Notes under the pieces: model-generated | Told to the model about the DNA's origin: nothing | The model's input: only the letters and a program-made list of their open reading frames with translations | Databases searched by the model: none | Program-made: the position numbers and the translations under genes | Part shown: positions 34,781 through 45,121 of the stretch, piece by piece | Position numbering within the stretch: the stretch's first letter is position 1 | How the letters are laid out: every line of letters starts with the position of its first letter | Source: Pseudeuparius sepicola | Taxonomy: Eukaryota; Arthropoda; Insecta; Coleoptera; Anthribidae | Assembly (NCBI GenBank): GCA_963920635.1 | Contig: OY987306.1 | Span: forward strand, 11,178,001-11,242,000 | Reading direction: 5' to 3' | Length of the DNA: 64,000 nucleotides

Positions 34781-35188
34781 ATTTACCTGGGTCGCAGTGA
34801 AGAAAGGCTCTGAGAGCCAAACAACCGCAAGAAAATCTACAATCTACAAGCCATGTACTAAAACGAATAAAATAAGTTTAGGTTTTCGTTAAAGTAGAGG
34901 AGGTATGCCTATGATGGCCCCCCCCTAAGAAAATTAACTAATATCTTTCTTATTTAAGGACTTACCAAGTTCAGGGTGGTATCAAGTTGATCCTTGTATC
35001 TCGTAGATAGAAAATAGATTTCAGTTTTTTAGAAAAAAATCATTGGGGAACAATATAGATATTTAAAAAAAAACGAGCAAGGGGTCCATCATAGGCATAT
35101 ATGCACCTATGATGGATCCTTCACGTGACTTTTTACTTAAGTACACAATTCACAGACAAATATTTTTATTAAGTACATAATTCACAGG

Positions 35189-35760
35189 CAATTATTTTTA
35201 TTTAATTTTCCACGCCGGGCAGTCATTGTGACACCAGGACTTACAAATTTGGCAATGAATCCATTTCTCTCTAGATCGAGATTGAGAATATAATTCATTG
35301 CAATAAATGCAAGGTGGATCGTCTGAATCATCATATTCACCCAAATATTTTTGAAGAACTTCATCGCTGGAACTTTGACTGAAAACCTGCCGTTTTGCCT
35401 GCCCTGAGTGTTGTTTTCTTACTTATTACAGTTTTTCGACTGGTTTTCCTTTCAGTTTTTCAAGTTCCGGAGTTGAATTTAAGTAACCCGTTTTTCCCCA
35501 TTTTCTGAATTCTTTCTGGCTTACAACACTAGCTGAAGGAGGAGGACGAATATCTTTTACAAAAATGTCTAGAACACTTAGGCTTTGGCCAGAAGGAGAT
35601 TTTTGGGTAGATGGTCCTGGTTCCTGAATATTTTCTGATGGCGGAATTTCATTTTTAAGATTATCACATTGAATGTCAGGAAGTTGTTTGTCCGTGATGG
35701 AGCAAATTCCCATTTTTGGAACACATCTGGGTTAAATGGTTGTATTGAGGCAACATACTG
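35189..35760 (-). pseudogene. pogo-like transposase C-terminal region
   Basis: The minus strand reads PFNPDVFQKWEFAPS near 35745-35700, a phrase common just after the DDE core of insect pogo/Tigger transposases. A proline/serine-rich linker follows (35713-35426). After two stops and a frame change it reads CIYCNELYSQSRSREKW, IHCQICKSWCHNDCPAW and a stop near 35189. The Cys/His pattern resembles the zinc-binding tail of many pogo-type proteins. The catalytic core is not in the window. Frameshifts make it a pseudogene. Confidence 0.6.
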
Positions 35761-36355
35761 GCTTCAAGTAAAGAAATATACTCTCTACATTTTACATAAC
35801 ATCTTATTTTATAATCTTATGCGAGTTAAAAATCATGCGGCCTACTGTCATACTATATAGTTCGAGCCCACTTGACAACACACCCATTCGGCCATTGTAT
35901 TTTACCAAAACGAATGTCTTTTATAAACAATACTATTAATCGATGATTACTCTATTGTCAGACCCCCACACAGCTGTATCGTATCGTGGCTCCAAACACC
36001 TGAAGCGTTTCAAATTCCATTCTCGAAATTAATTGAATCGTTCGTCATTATTGGGACCTAGTCGGTTCCCTAACTCGCAATGATCCAGTGGAATTGCCAA
36101 TTATTTATTTATTTTGGAGCATCATCGGCGTACCATATTAAATTGCGAGTTAGATATTTCATTACAAAATAATATGATAATATGATGCCTAAATAATATG
36201 CGTTATAAAATCAAAACAATGGCAATATTGCAAACGCAATATAGTGCTTATATAAATTTTTGAAAATCTATGGTTTTTGCAAACATTTTTCTGACCAGTG
36301 TCGTGTAGGTAAATTGAAATTTGTTTGAAGGTAAGGCCATAAAGATTTTTCTTTA
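35761..36355. other. spacer with small inverted repeat
   Basis: CTAACTCGCAAT at 36070 and ATTGCGAGTTAG at 36144 form a short inverted pair about 75 bases apart; the region otherwise shows nothing supported. Confidence 0.3.
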
Positions 36356-36641
36356 CTACTAACCTGAGAAATCACCATTATTTACCTCATTCCTCTAATG
36401 AGAAGTAACATTTCTCACCCTAGGTAAATAATGATAATAAAAAAATACCTAGGTAAATAATGAAAAATTTTCTATATGACATTTAAAAATTAGTTTCATT
36501 TTATCAGCTTGACAACTTCTGAACTCCCAGGCTACTTGATATTTCGAAGTATTTGAAAGAAGGGAGAAATGACTAAAATATCAAAATCAAATATGTAAAA
36601 TATGGCAATATTTCAATGTAGTAGTAAAAAAAAATTCTATA
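36356..36641 (-). repeat. dispersed repeat, inverted partner of 30588-30890
   Basis: Inverted copy of 30588-30890. Together with 36643-36755 it shows the arrangement that existed before the transposon at 29382-30585 inserted. Confidence 0.75.
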
Positions 36642-36642
36642 T

Positions 36643-36755
36643 ACACTTCGGTTGAGAAGGCCATTATTTACCTCGCATATTATATCCTTCGGCGCTATGC
36701 GCCTTAGGATATAAAAATGCTCGGTAAATAATGGCTCACTTCTCAACCTAAGTGT
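36643..36755. mobile_element. short palindromic MITE, copy 3
   Basis: Inverted copy of 20481-20597, running ACACTTCGGTTGAGAAGGCC to its mirror AACCTAAGTGT, flanked by TA. Its left flank is the uninterrupted form of the 29380/30586 insertion site. Confidence 0.65.
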
Positions 36756-37463
36756 ATAATATACTATTGTTTTTTAAGCGGGTATTAAAAAATAAAGTGG
36801 ACTAATAGTTTAAATTAGGCATAATAAATTACAAAATCACATACGATGTATTTTTTCCTTTTTTTTCTGAACTGATAAGGGACTTCTCTACGATCCTGAA
36901 TAGGTGAACGGTAAACCTGTGGCTCAGGCCATCCTACACATTTAGCTTTTTCCTACTTACGACGTATCTACTGTCTTTGAACGGCACCGTCGCAAAGACA
37001 AGGCCTGGCAGCTGAACAGAGGCGGATCCAGACAAATCTAAACGGGGGGGCGGCGTGGTAAAAATTTTTCCTGAGGGGCCGGGGTAACGGAAATTTTTAG
37101 AATATAATAAAGGTATGTATTTATGTGAAAAATTAAATAATTTATTTCTCTAGAAAAAGCAAAAAGAAAAAAATGTTTACCTAAACAAAATAAAAAACAA
37201 ACTTAAATAATTAACATAACAAAACAAAATCACAAAAAGAAACAATAATTATTTAGATTTAAAAAATAATGCACTTATCACAAAATAAAATCATATTTTC
37301 TCTTCTTTCTCGCCAACTGATCTTTTCGCCATTTATGTGTATATTGCGGTGCATAGGGCTAAATTACTTAGTCTGTCTTGGACCATGTTGGTACGTAACC
37401 ACTAACCACGTTTTAATTCTTTTAAGTGAAGACAAATTTATTTCCGCCGATGCAATGCTTATC

Positions 37464-37778
37464 TACGAAAGCGTAGAGCGGCCACATGAGATTTTTTTTA
37501 TTATGTATAATAGACAGAAAAATGTGTCAATTATGTATAATTGACAGAAAAAAGTGTCAATTATACATAATTGACAGAAAAAAGTGTCAATTATGTATAA
37601 TTGACGGAAAAAAGTGTCAATTATTTATAATTGACCGAAAAAGTGTCAATTATGTATAATTGACAGAAAAAAGTGTCAACAATACATCATTGACAGAAAA
37701 AAATGTCAATTGTGCATAATTGACAGAAAAAAGGGTCAAGGATAAAAAAATCTCATGTGGCCGCTCTACGCTTTCGTA
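37464..37778. mobile_element. miniature element with 6-bp duplication and palindromic tandem core
   Basis: Perfect inverted repeats of about 34 bp, starting TACGAAAGCGTAGAGCGGCC, bracket a tandem array. The flanks are a perfect 6-bp duplication, CTTATC, at 37458-37463 and 37779-37784. It interrupts a hAT transposase remnant. The superfamily is not clear: a 6-bp duplication fits few known DNA transposon groups. Confidence 0.85.
37517..37737. repeat. tandem array of palindromic 29-30-bp units
   Basis: About seven to eight units of the form GTCAATTATGTATAATTGAC followed by AGAAAAAAGT. Each unit core is itself a palindrome, so every unit could form a small hairpin within the larger hairpin made by the terminal repeats. 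Confidence 0.85.
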
Positions 37779-38618
37779 CTTATCGGGAAACTGGCAAGTA
37801 CGCTAAAAAAATTTCTTGTCGTTGTCGCGATGCGACTTCGTACTGGTTGGTCTTGCCAGAACAAGTTTTATTGAGAAACTGATGAAAATATACTAAAAGC
37901 GGTCTTTAATTGTACACTAGATTGTGACAGGTAAATATTTCATGTCCCTAGAATTCTCTAAAAGGCGGCCATATTGACATTAGTGATAGGTGATGGAGGA
38001 CAGGGCCGTCAGGGCCGTAATCAACAGAATTTATTTTACACACACGAATGCTAAATTTAAATAGGTAGAAATTAACATTATGCTCTGTTCTTTGAAGCAT
38101 AGAAAAAGGCTATAGTTAGGTTTAGTTAGGTTAGAGCCACAGACACAGAGATCGAATATCAAGGTTAAAGTTAGGCATATGTCACAAGTTCTGATATTTC
38201 TGGCGGACATGCATGCTAAATACGTCCCTGTAGGCGCCCAAAACATTGATGCCGACCTTGTATTACTAAATTAAGAAATGTCATTTCTAGTGTACAATTT
38301 TTATGAGTCACCCACGGGAGATGGGCCTAAGGCGCCAAATTCAAATTTCAAGATGTCAACATGTCAATTTGGTAAAAAAAAACACTTTAAAATGACTGTT
38401 TACATGTATAGCTCATGGTTTTACATTACGGATAATAATCTACGAGAGTGAACGTCACATTGTCAAGGGCTTTTGGTGCATTTTGATATCTTCTTCTTCT
38501 TCTTTTTGTTTATGGGTTCGGCCAATTCGCCATTCCCCAGATTCGGTACATTTTGATATCTACCGGTAGAATTTTTGTAAATGCCAAATTATTTCTTATT
38601 TGCATGCCTGGATACATC

Positions 38619-38811
38619 TATGGAGTTTGTTGGTGCTGGAAAATAAGCACGAACTCCACTTGAAATAATAACGATGTTGTCGATTTGACAAATTTTATTA
38701 AACCAATTTTTACAACTGTTTACTTAGTTACTAAAATATTTTGTTATTTTTGTAACCGGCCAAATCTTCATTGTTGTGGCGAGGATCGCCACACCAGCGA
38801 GGGTCGCCACA
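38619..38811 (-). repeat. 3' LTR
   Basis: 193 bp; on the minus strand it begins TGTGGCGACCCTCGC and ends CTCCATA. It lies next to the polypurine tract. Confidence 0.9.
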
Positions 38812-38822
38812 CCATCCCCCTG
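38812..38822 (-). other. polypurine tract
   Basis: The minus strand reads AGGGGGATGG directly before the 3' LTR, the usual primer for plus-strand DNA synthesis. Confidence 0.7.
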
Positions 38823-38834
38823 CGAAGTGAGTTG

Positions 38835-39812
38835 CTACACCTTGTAGAACTCAGTGAAACGAACACGTCGGCCTGAACGAGTGACGACTGTAGGGCGAGA
38901 GTTGTTCGTTAGAGGACATGGAGATAAAGACTTGGTGCTACCATCTGGATGTGCAGGGCAAAGTGGAGATGGAGTCGACAATGATTGGTTCTTGTTCTTG
39001 GACGGAGGAGACTTATTCTGGTCGGCTAGGTAGTAAGCGGGCTTAAGCCGGTCCAACGACACTGTTGATCGCTTGCCCTGGACCATGATGTCGAAGGTCT
39101 TGTCAGCTCGGGACAGCACTAGGTAGGGTCCAGTATATGGGGGCTGTAGGGCGGTGCGTAGCATGACGTGGGTGCAGGTAGCCAGATCACGGTAGATGAA
39201 GACACCGGGTGAAGCATGTCTTGATGCTGGGACGCGACGGAGTCTAGACATAAGACCCCTCAGGTGTTCCACGAAGTCTGAAGGCTCTAGCGAAGAGGGT
39301 GACGGGGAGAGGAACTCGCCAGGAACGCGCAGTGGTTCACCATAAACCAGCTCGGCGACAGATGATCTGATATCCGCCTTCCAAGCAGAGCGCAGGCCGA
39401 GAAGAACCAAGGGCAGCGAGTCTGTCCAGGACGGGTCTTCGTGGCACATAATGGCGGCCTTCAAACTGCGATGCCAACGCTCTACCATACCATTGCTTTG
39501 GGGGTGATAACTCGTCGTTCTAGATAAAGAAATACCACACAAATTAGCAAGTGATTTGAAAAGTTGAGACTCAAACTGTCGTCCTCTGTCAGAAGTGATG
39601 CGAAGTGGACAACCGAAGCGGGAAATCCAGGTAGCCAGAAGAGCCTTAGCGACGGTTTCGGCGGAGATATCTTGCAAAGGTGCGGCTTCTGGCCAGCGAG
39701 TATAACGATCCACGGCTGTCAAGCAGTAGCGAAATCCGTTTGAAGAAGGAAGTGGGCCTATCAAGTCAATGTGCACATGGGCGAAAACGGATCGGAGGAA
39801 CAGCATAGTCAC
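38835..39812 (-). pseudogene. integrase catalytic core and tail, frame-shifted from pol
   Basis: The frame reads HIDLIGPLP (first catalytic Asp), TSDRGRQFES (second Asp) and NGMVERWHRS (Glu), the D,D35E integrase core, then a carboxyl region ending TRSGRRVRFTEFYKV with no chromodomain. It lies in a different frame from the upstream pol; the two frames cross in a short T run near 39785 where one base appears to be gained. That is either a true inactivating mutation or a sequencing error. The nominal start codon is not biological: the integrase is normally cut from the polyprotein. Confidence 0.85.
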
Positions 39813-42018
39813 CTAGTGGCGTAGAAACATGACGGGATACCTTGCTGCGCTGGCACTGGATGCAGGAACGAGCCCAATCGCGACAGTTCTTATTCAGGGA
39901 CGGCCAGATGAAGCGCTGAGATACAAGGCGGCGAGATGCGTTGGTGCCTGGATGACTAAGTTGATGCAGGCTATCGAAAGCTTGACGCCGGAAGGAAGGT
40001 GTAAGGTATGGACGAGGTCGGGTACCGCTAACGTCGCAGAAGATTGATGAGTCACCACCAGGGATGGGAAACTTCTCGAGCCGGAGAGAGGAGCCGTGAT
40101 CCAAGAGATCGTGAAGTTCCTCGTCCTCCTCCTGAGAGCGGGCGAGTGCAGAGAAGTCCAGAGGAGCGGTGACAACGTCTATTCGTGACAGGGCATCAGC
40201 GACCACGTTATCTTTTCCGGAGATATGTCGGATGTCGGTAGTAAACTGCGAAATAAAATCTAAATGATTAAACTGGCGAGGAGAAAACTTTTCTTTCTTC
40301 TGTATGAAGGCGAATATCAATGGTTTGTGATCCGTGAAGATGGTAAAGTTGCGTGCCTCTAACATTGGTAGAAAATGCTTAACGGCTTCGTAGATGGCTA
40401 GGAGCTCGCGATCGTAAGCACTCCATTTTTGCTGCGAGGGACTGAGGTTCTTCGAGAAAAAGGCGAGCGGCTGCCAAGAAGTCGGGGTTTTCTGTTGGAG
40501 TGCCGCACCAATGGCTTGTTGACTGGCATCGACGACAAGGGCCAAGGACGCCGAAACATCTGGATGGGCCAGTAGAGTAGCATTTGACAGGGCGGCCTTG
40601 CAATCCTTGAAGGCTCTATCTAAATCTGCAGTCCAAGTGATGGGATGTGAACCTTTTACTTTTGGACCAGAGAGGATAGCGTGGAGAGGCGCCTGGGCAG
40701 CAGCAGCGTGAGGAAGATGGCGGCGATAGAAATTTATCATGCCTAGGAACCTTCGAAGCTGGCGAACAGTAGTAGGTCGCGGAAAAGTCTCGATGGCAGC
40801 AACTTTGTCGGGCAGAGGTCGACAGCCGGTAGCTGATACGGAGTAGCCCAGGAAGATGACGTCGTCGGATCCCAGCACGCACTTCTTTAGGTTTATAATG
40901 ATGCCGTGTTCGTTGAGACGGCCAAACAGCGTGCGCAAGTGGTCTCTGTGCTCTTCTTCAGATTTGGAAAACACAAGAATGTCGTCCAGGTAGGCAAAGC
41001 AGAATGGTAGGTCTTGTAGGACGTGGTCTATGAAACGCTGCCATGTTTGCGCGGGATTGCGCAGGCCAAAAGTCATAAAGATGAACTCGAACAGGCCAAA
41101 CGGGGTGATGATGGCGGTCTTGGGCACATCTTCTGGGGAGACTGGAATCTGAGTGAAAGCTTCTGCACAGTCAATCACGCTGAAAAACGTGCAGCCGGAG
41201 AGAGCGTGCGAGAAATCTAGAAGGTGGCGAATGGGATACCTGTCTGGGACTGTCCGTGCATTAAGAGACCGGTAATCACCGCAGGGTCGCCAGCTGTTGT
41301 CCTTCTTAGGTACCAGGTGGAGAGGAGACGCCCATGGACTCTCAGAGCGACGCGCTGTGCCCTCGCGAACCATAGCTTCAAACTCGGTCTTCGCGATGCA
41401 GAGGCGGTCCGGAGCTAGTCGGCGAGCTCGACAGAAGACTGGTGGACCTGGAGTGGTTCTGATGTGGTGTAGCGTGGTATGGCGTATTTGTCTGGGTACA
41501 CCGGGCGGGCGAGTGATGTCTGGAAACTCATCTAGAAGATTACGAAACGGTGAGTTGTCTGCAATGGTCTTTATGCTGGACTGGCCACAGTAGGCACGTC
41601 GCCCTGTAACAGAGAGACCAGTAACGGCATCGATAAATTTAGCAAGCTTAACATCTGGAAGCAGGTGGTAATGGGCAAGGAAATAAGCACCCAGAATAGG
41701 TTCTGCAACATCCGCTATGACAAAGCGCCACTGAAAGTTACGGCGAAGTCCAAAATCGAGCTTGAGAAGCATGGTACCGTAAGTCGCAATCGTAGAGTTG
41801 TTGGCTGCGGCGAGGTCGTAGTTTGCACGCTGGAGACGGTTCCTTATAAGCTTTCTGGGGTAGACAGTCAAATCAGAGCCAGTGTCCAAGAGAAAACGAT
41901 GCTTGGAGATCAGATCAATTATGAAGAGGCGAAGTGAAGATGGTTGGCAGTCAGACGTCGCCCCAACTACTGACTGCTGTGGGCGTTTGGGGGTACAAAG
42001 CTGCATGGGGTGGTGCAT
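39766..42018 (-). CDS. pol: pol: protease, reverse transcriptase, RNase H, integrase zinc finger
   Basis: 750 codons. Aspartic protease motif LLDTGSDL at residues 43-50; reverse transcriptase from about 195 to 380 with [10 protein letters not shown] (catalytic Asp 283) and YLDD at 343-346; RNase H with [13 protein letters not shown] near 485 and FTDHKPL further on; then the integrase HHCC finger ending CIQCQRSK near 730. It stops at 39766 just before the integrase core, which continues in another frame. Its start overlaps gag by 52 bases in a different frame, so it would be made by ribosomal frameshifting, as in many Gypsy elements. Confidence 0.9.
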   Translation of the reverse strand: MHHPMQLCTPKRPQQSVVGATSDCQPSSLRLFIIDLISKHRFLLDTGSDLTVYPRKLIRNRLQRANYDLAAANNSTIATYGTMLLKLDFGLRRNFQWRFVIADVAEPILGAYFLAHYHLLPDVKLAKFIDAVTGLSVTGRRAYCGQSSIKTIADNSPFRNLLDEFPDITRPPGVPRQIRHTTLHHIRTTPGPPVFCRARRLAPDRLCIAKTEFEAMVREGTARRSESPWASPLHLVPKKDNSWRPCGDYRSLNARTVPDRYPIRHLLDFSHALSGCTFFSVIDCAEAFTQIPVSPEDVPKTAIITPFGLFEFIFMTFGLRNPAQTWQRFIDHVLQDLPFCFAYLDDILVFSKSEEEHRDHLRTLFGRLNEHGIIINLKKCVLGSDDVIFLGYSVSATGCRPLPDKVAAIETFPRPTTVRQLRRFLGMINFYRRHLPHAAAAQAPLHAILSGPKVKGSHPITWTADLDRAFKDCKAALSNATLLAHPDVSASLALVVDASQQAIGAALQQKTPTSWQPLAFFSKNLSPSQQKWSAYDRELLAIYEAVKHFLPMLEARNFTIFTDHKPLIFAFIQKKEKFSPRQFNHLDFISQFTTDIRHISGKDNVVADALSRIDVVTAPLDFSALARSQEEDEELHDLLDHGSSLRLEKFPIPGGDSSIFCDVSGTRPRPYLTPSFRRQAFDSLHQLSHPGTNASRRLVSQRFIWPSLNKNCRDWARSCIQCQRSKVSRHVSTPLGDYAVPPIRFRPCAH

Positions 42019-42755
42019 TTCTGTGCTTTCTTACCATACCGACGATGGTACCAGCAAAACGGCGAGTTTTCTGTTGAGGATGACCTGGGTTCATCTTGAT
42101 GGCGACTGCTGGGACGAGATCTGCGGTTGGTACGACGAGCAGAAAGAACAGCAACTTGGCGCGAAAGCTCTTCGATTCTTTGTACGAGGTTTGTCATCTC
42201 ACTTGATGAGGAGGTAGGGGCTACAGCAGCAACCTGGTGATGCGGGACAATTTCATGCACTTTATCCGCTAGTTCAGCGATGGATTCCAAAGGCGCATTT
42301 TGCTGAGTTGCGATGACTACTTGAACATGCTGGGGCAAGTGGCCGATCAACAGAGTTCGTAGAAGCGCGTCCGGGACGGTCTCAGTACCAGCAAGACTTC
42401 GAAGATATCGGAGAAATTGTGACGGTTTCCTATCACCAATGTCAGCTTGAGTAAGTAATTGACGTATTTGTTGTTCTCTGGAAGCTGATACACGGCGGAT
42501 GAGTTCTGATTTAAGTTTGATGTATCGATCGGCGGGTGGGGGAGAGGTGATAATGTCCTCCACTTCGGCAGCATACCTATGATCCAACTGGGAGATTACG
42601 TAATTGAACTTCGTTGTATCCAGAGTTACACGAGAGATCTCGAATTGAGCTTCTGCTTGTGCGAACCAAAGCGCAGGTTTATCAGGCCAGAAGGGTGGGA
42701 GATGAACTGCAACTCTGAAGACGCCTGCAGGATCAGTTGGCACGGGGTCCGTCAT
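41967..42755 (-). CDS. gag: gag polyprotein with CHCC zinc box
   Basis: The likely start is the ATG at 42755 ([13 protein letters not shown]), about 15 bases past the primer-binding region; an upstream GTG in the same frame lies in the primer site itself and is unlikely. The 262-residue product contains WFAQAEAQF and [13 protein letters not shown] in the capsid-like part, and a carboxyl box CWYH followed by C and C with spacing C-x2-H-x9-C-x3-C. This CHCC order, not the usual CCHC, is a hallmark of CsRn1-type elements. It would assemble the intracellular particle and package the RNA. Confidence 0.85.
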   Translation of the reverse strand: MTDPVPTDPAGVFRVAVHLPPFWPDKPALWFAQAEAQFEISRVTLDTTKFNYVISQLDHRYAAEVEDIITSPPPADRYIKLKSELIRRVSASREQQIRQLLTQADIGDRKPSQFLRYLRSLAGTETVPDALLRTLLIGHLPQHVQVVIATQQNAPLESIAELADKVHEIVPHHQVAAVAPTSSSSEMTNLVQRIEELSRQVAVLSARRTNRRSRPSSRHQDEPRSSSTENSPFCWYHRRYGKKAQKCTTPCSFVPPNAHSSQ

Positions 42756-42769
42756 GGTTCGCAAGTCGT

Positions 42770-42778
42770 GGGTCACCA
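42770..42778 (-). promoter_or_regulatory. primer-binding site, tRNA-Trp-like
   Basis: One base inside the 5' LTR the minus strand reads TGGTGACCC, complementary to the 3' end of tRNA-Trp; beyond nine bases the match degrades. CsRn1-clade elements are known to use tRNA-Trp. Confidence 0.65.
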
Positions 42779-42779
42779 C

Positions 42780-42972
42780 TAGGGAGTTTGTTGGTGCTGG
42801 AGAATAAGCACGAACTCCACTTAAAATAATAACGATGTTGTCGATTTGACATATTTTATTAAACCAATTTTTACAACTGTTTACTTAGTTAATAAAATAT
42901 TTTGTTATTTTTGTAACCGGCCAAATCTCCATTGTTGTGGCGAGGATCGCCACACCAGCGAGGGTCGCCACA
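42780..42972 (-). repeat. 5' LTR
   Basis: 193 bp; about 97% identical to the LTR at 38619-38811 and followed by the duplicated CATC. It would contain the promoter; no TATA box stands out. Confidence 0.9.
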
Positions 42973-43049
42973 CATCGAAATTCGAATGAATAAAACCATA
43001 AAACTTCCTGATTTTAAGGTGTTTACGTTTAATTATGTAAAATTGTTAG

Positions 43050-43241
43050 TTATATAACTCTCCAAACAGCCCAAACCAACACCACCTTTACCATTGAAGA
43101 CTGTGTAGGAACAAAATCTCTTTTGATGACCTTAACCCACTTTTCCTTTAAAATCGGGTCTTTAGGGAAGGAAAAAGCGGACACTTTAGGACCGTCTTTG
43201 TAGTTTCCCTTGCAGTTGGGAACGGAACACGTCCACGGCAT
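43050..43241 (-). CDS. THAP-domain first exon (best preserved copy)
   Basis: The 63-codon frame starts MPWTCSVPNCKGNY, giving the C-x4-C of a THAP C2CH zinc finger, followed by FSFPKDPILKEKWVKVIKRD, the core AVxFP and basic helix region. After PTQSSM a possible donor GTAAAG occurs, so the remaining Cys-x2-His half would be on another exon, which is not present in this non-autonomous element. THAP fingers recognise transposon DNA in P-type transposases. Copies at 4179-4271 and 4969-5061 are broken. Confidence 0.65.
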   Translation of the reverse strand: MPWTCSVPNCKGNYKDGPKVSAFSFPKDPILKEKWVKVIKRDFVPTQSSMVKVVLVWAVWRVI

Positions 43242-43545
43242 GATTTAAATAAGTCCGAAACTATAGACACAACCTAAAACCTATGAACTAAAATTGAATT
43301 TTTAATCACTTTATTCTGAATCACTGCTGTTTTACCACCGTGTTAATAAAACTCTACGTCCTATATTACTAAAAAAACACAGTCCATCACACAATAAACA
43401 CAACAAACGTTTTTTAAAACAGGAAAACCGCCAGACAAGTAAACGTAAACGACTACAAAAAGCTACCACGCTGTGATGACGTAGTGACGTTTCGCATCGC
43501 CAGCCGGCGGCGGGCCTTTATCATTGCGACGGTGCCGCTTTGAAC

Positions 43546-44574
43546 CCCTGCATTGTCTATAGTGATCTGTTTGTCAGAAATGCGGGTAGATCTAACCATA
43601 GCTTAAGGTTATTCCTTAAGCTATGACCTAACGAAATCAATAATAAACATAAGGCTACCGTCATAATATGTAAAACTATGTATGTGTACTTGTGACCGAA
43701 CAATATGAACGTGGTAAGACCATAGTATGGTATATGATTTATGTGGATACAGATACAGTCGGTACCTAATTACGTAAACTGATCTACTCTCCAAAATGCT
43801 CGACGTTCACTGGCAAAGTCCGGGGAGGTAATCCATAGTTCTCAACAAATAGGATGCTTTCTTTCTTTGAGAGCTTTCTAATTACCTACCTAATGCCACC
43901 GTCTATGTTATATTTTGTACCGTTACCAATAACACCTGGGCCCCTTTTTGGATTAAACATCGGCGATGGAGGAAGCAGTTTTCGCACCCGAAACTTGCCC
44001 AACAGATAAATCTGGGTCTGTTGGACGGCCGGGGAGCCCCAAAGTGGCGGAAACGGCTTGCAGGCCCCTCGAATCCGGTTCGGCAGAGAATTAGTCGCCC
44101 CATGTGTTACTGAACTGGTGTATCGCAATGGACGGGATTGAGAGGAAACTTGTGAGTGTTTGTGTTAAATGGCAATTTCAGAGAAATAAATTAGGAGCAG
44201 ATAATTTCGGGAGTCAGTCTGCCTTTCAATTTTTGAACCGCTCAATGTATAAAGTCTACATCTATCTTAAACACAGAAGCACTATCGGAACTACGCTTTC
44301 CTGTCAGGAAATTAGATTCGATGGTTTAAAAAAATATATAAACAAATGAGGTAGGTACTATATATGCTGAAATACATATAATATAAATTACACATAGACA
44401 TCTGTTAAATAAATTACTTTTTACCTTATACTTCGCTAATTATTACAACAACTAACAACTAGAAATCCTGTTTCTCTCGAAAACAATGTTTTATTCTGCC
44501 TTTTAAAAATTAAAAACATAAATTAATTATAAATAACTTTTTTTACCCGCTTCGCTATCTTATATATTATATGT
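43546..44574. other. spacer with GC-rich block
   Basis: The block 43925-44110 is clearly richer in GC than its surroundings (GGACGGCCGGGGAGCCCC) and contains no frame I recognise on either strand. It may be the edge of an unidentified element. Confidence 0.3.
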
Positions 44575-45095
44575 ACAGGACGATTCAGTCATTATGTAAA
44601 AAGTTGTAACCACAGGTGAGAAAAAAATTGCTTAATATGAATTTGAATTGAAAAAAATTCAAAAGTGAACCAAAAAAGACAAAAATATTTTCAAAAGGGT
44701 ATTAAAACCCCTTGTTAACGGCGTTCACCAGATCAGCTGTTAAGATCGCGCGTCGAGGCTACCGACCCAGTAGCGCAGACTTGCCAGTTGCACAACATAT
44801 CGTAAATTTACTTTTTTTGTCCCTTTTCCTAGATATTTCAAAAAATGTGTGCATAGTCTAAGTGAATTTATTACTTTTTTATTTTTCAATGTCAATCAAC
44901 AGTAAGTAGTGGGTGTGTAGGAATATAGGAAGCTCTTAGTTTCCACAACGGAACTATAATATCAGACAAAACACAAAACTAAACACAAAATGTGCAAATA
45001 TTCATCAAAATTAAAACACTCTATCACCGTTTAGGTAATATAGGTAAAAGTTCATGGCCTCTCGAATCCGAATCGCGGAACTCTATACACGCCAC
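44575..45095 (-). mobile_element. truncated DD41D mariner end, second copy
   Basis: Begins CAGGACGATTCAGTCAT after TA and matches 18075-18610. Near 45030-45105 the minus strand reads CIEFRDSDSRGHELLPI, comparable to the other copy and plausibly the degraded transposase terminus. Confidence 0.5.
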
Positions 45096-45121
45096 GGCCC
45101 ACACACATGCATGCTCAAGAT

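Larger units (their letters stand above)
37300..37850 (-). pseudogene. hAT transposase C-terminal dimerisation domain, decayed
   Basis: The minus strand reads SAEINLSSLKRIKTWL near 37450-37400, matching the AERSFSxLKxIKTxLRxTM signature of hAT transposases, then HRNIHING near 37350. An in-frame stop and several changes show decay. The reading frame runs on upstream (LASFPISIA) only if the miniature element at 37464-37778 and one copy of its 6-bp duplication are removed, which confirms that element as an insertion. Confidence 0.6.
37017..38303 (-). mobile_element. hAT element fragment inserted in copy C
   Basis: It starts with CAGAGGCGGATCCAG, a typical hAT terminal sequence, directly after the left terminal repeat of copy C. 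A hAT dimerisation-domain remnant lies on the minus strand. The other terminus and the second target duplication were not found, so the right boundary (where copy C resumes at ATGAGTC) is inferred and may hide a deletion. Confidence 0.55.
38619..42972 (-). mobile_element. Ty3/Gypsy LTR retrotransposon, CsRn1-clade features
   Basis: A complete element of 4354 bp in minus orientation: LTR, primer site, gag, pol, polypurine tract, LTR, with a 4-bp target duplication CATC at 38615-38618 and 42973-42976. The two 193-bp LTRs differ at about 6 positions (near 97% identity), indicating a fairly recent insertion. The gag CHCC box, tRNA-Trp-like primer site and short carboxyl tail RSGRRVRF are traits I associate with the CsRn1 clade. 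One frame change within the integrase suggests that this copy is no longer functional. Confidence 0.9.
36983..43537 (-). mobile_element. P-superfamily-like THAP element, copy C, heavily interrupted
   Basis: The left end GGCACCGTCGCAAAGAC and the right end GCGACGGTGCCG match copies A and B, and an 8-bp duplication CTTTGAAC flanks the pair (36975-36982 and 43538-43545). About 1.3 kb of hAT sequence (37017-38303) and a 4.35-kb LTR retrotransposon (38619-42972) lie inside; the remaining pieces, 38304-38618 and 42977-43537, align with copies A and B. It carries the best-preserved THAP exon of the family. Confidence 0.8.

Noticed and set aside
37517..37737. Possible CRISPR-like array
   Set aside because: Units are contiguous and palindromic with no unique spacers, and they lie inside a TIR-bounded eukaryotic miniature element.
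39829..42217. Several plus-strand frames across the LTR element
   Set aside because: They are antisense shadows of the minus-strand gag-pol genes.
42755..42779. Upstream GTG start for gag
   Set aside because: It lies at the primer-binding site immediately inside the LTR; the ATG at 42755 is the more plausible start.
43925..44110. rRNA or CpG-island gene
   Set aside because: The GC-rich block shows no recognisable rRNA core sequence and no open frame with known domain.
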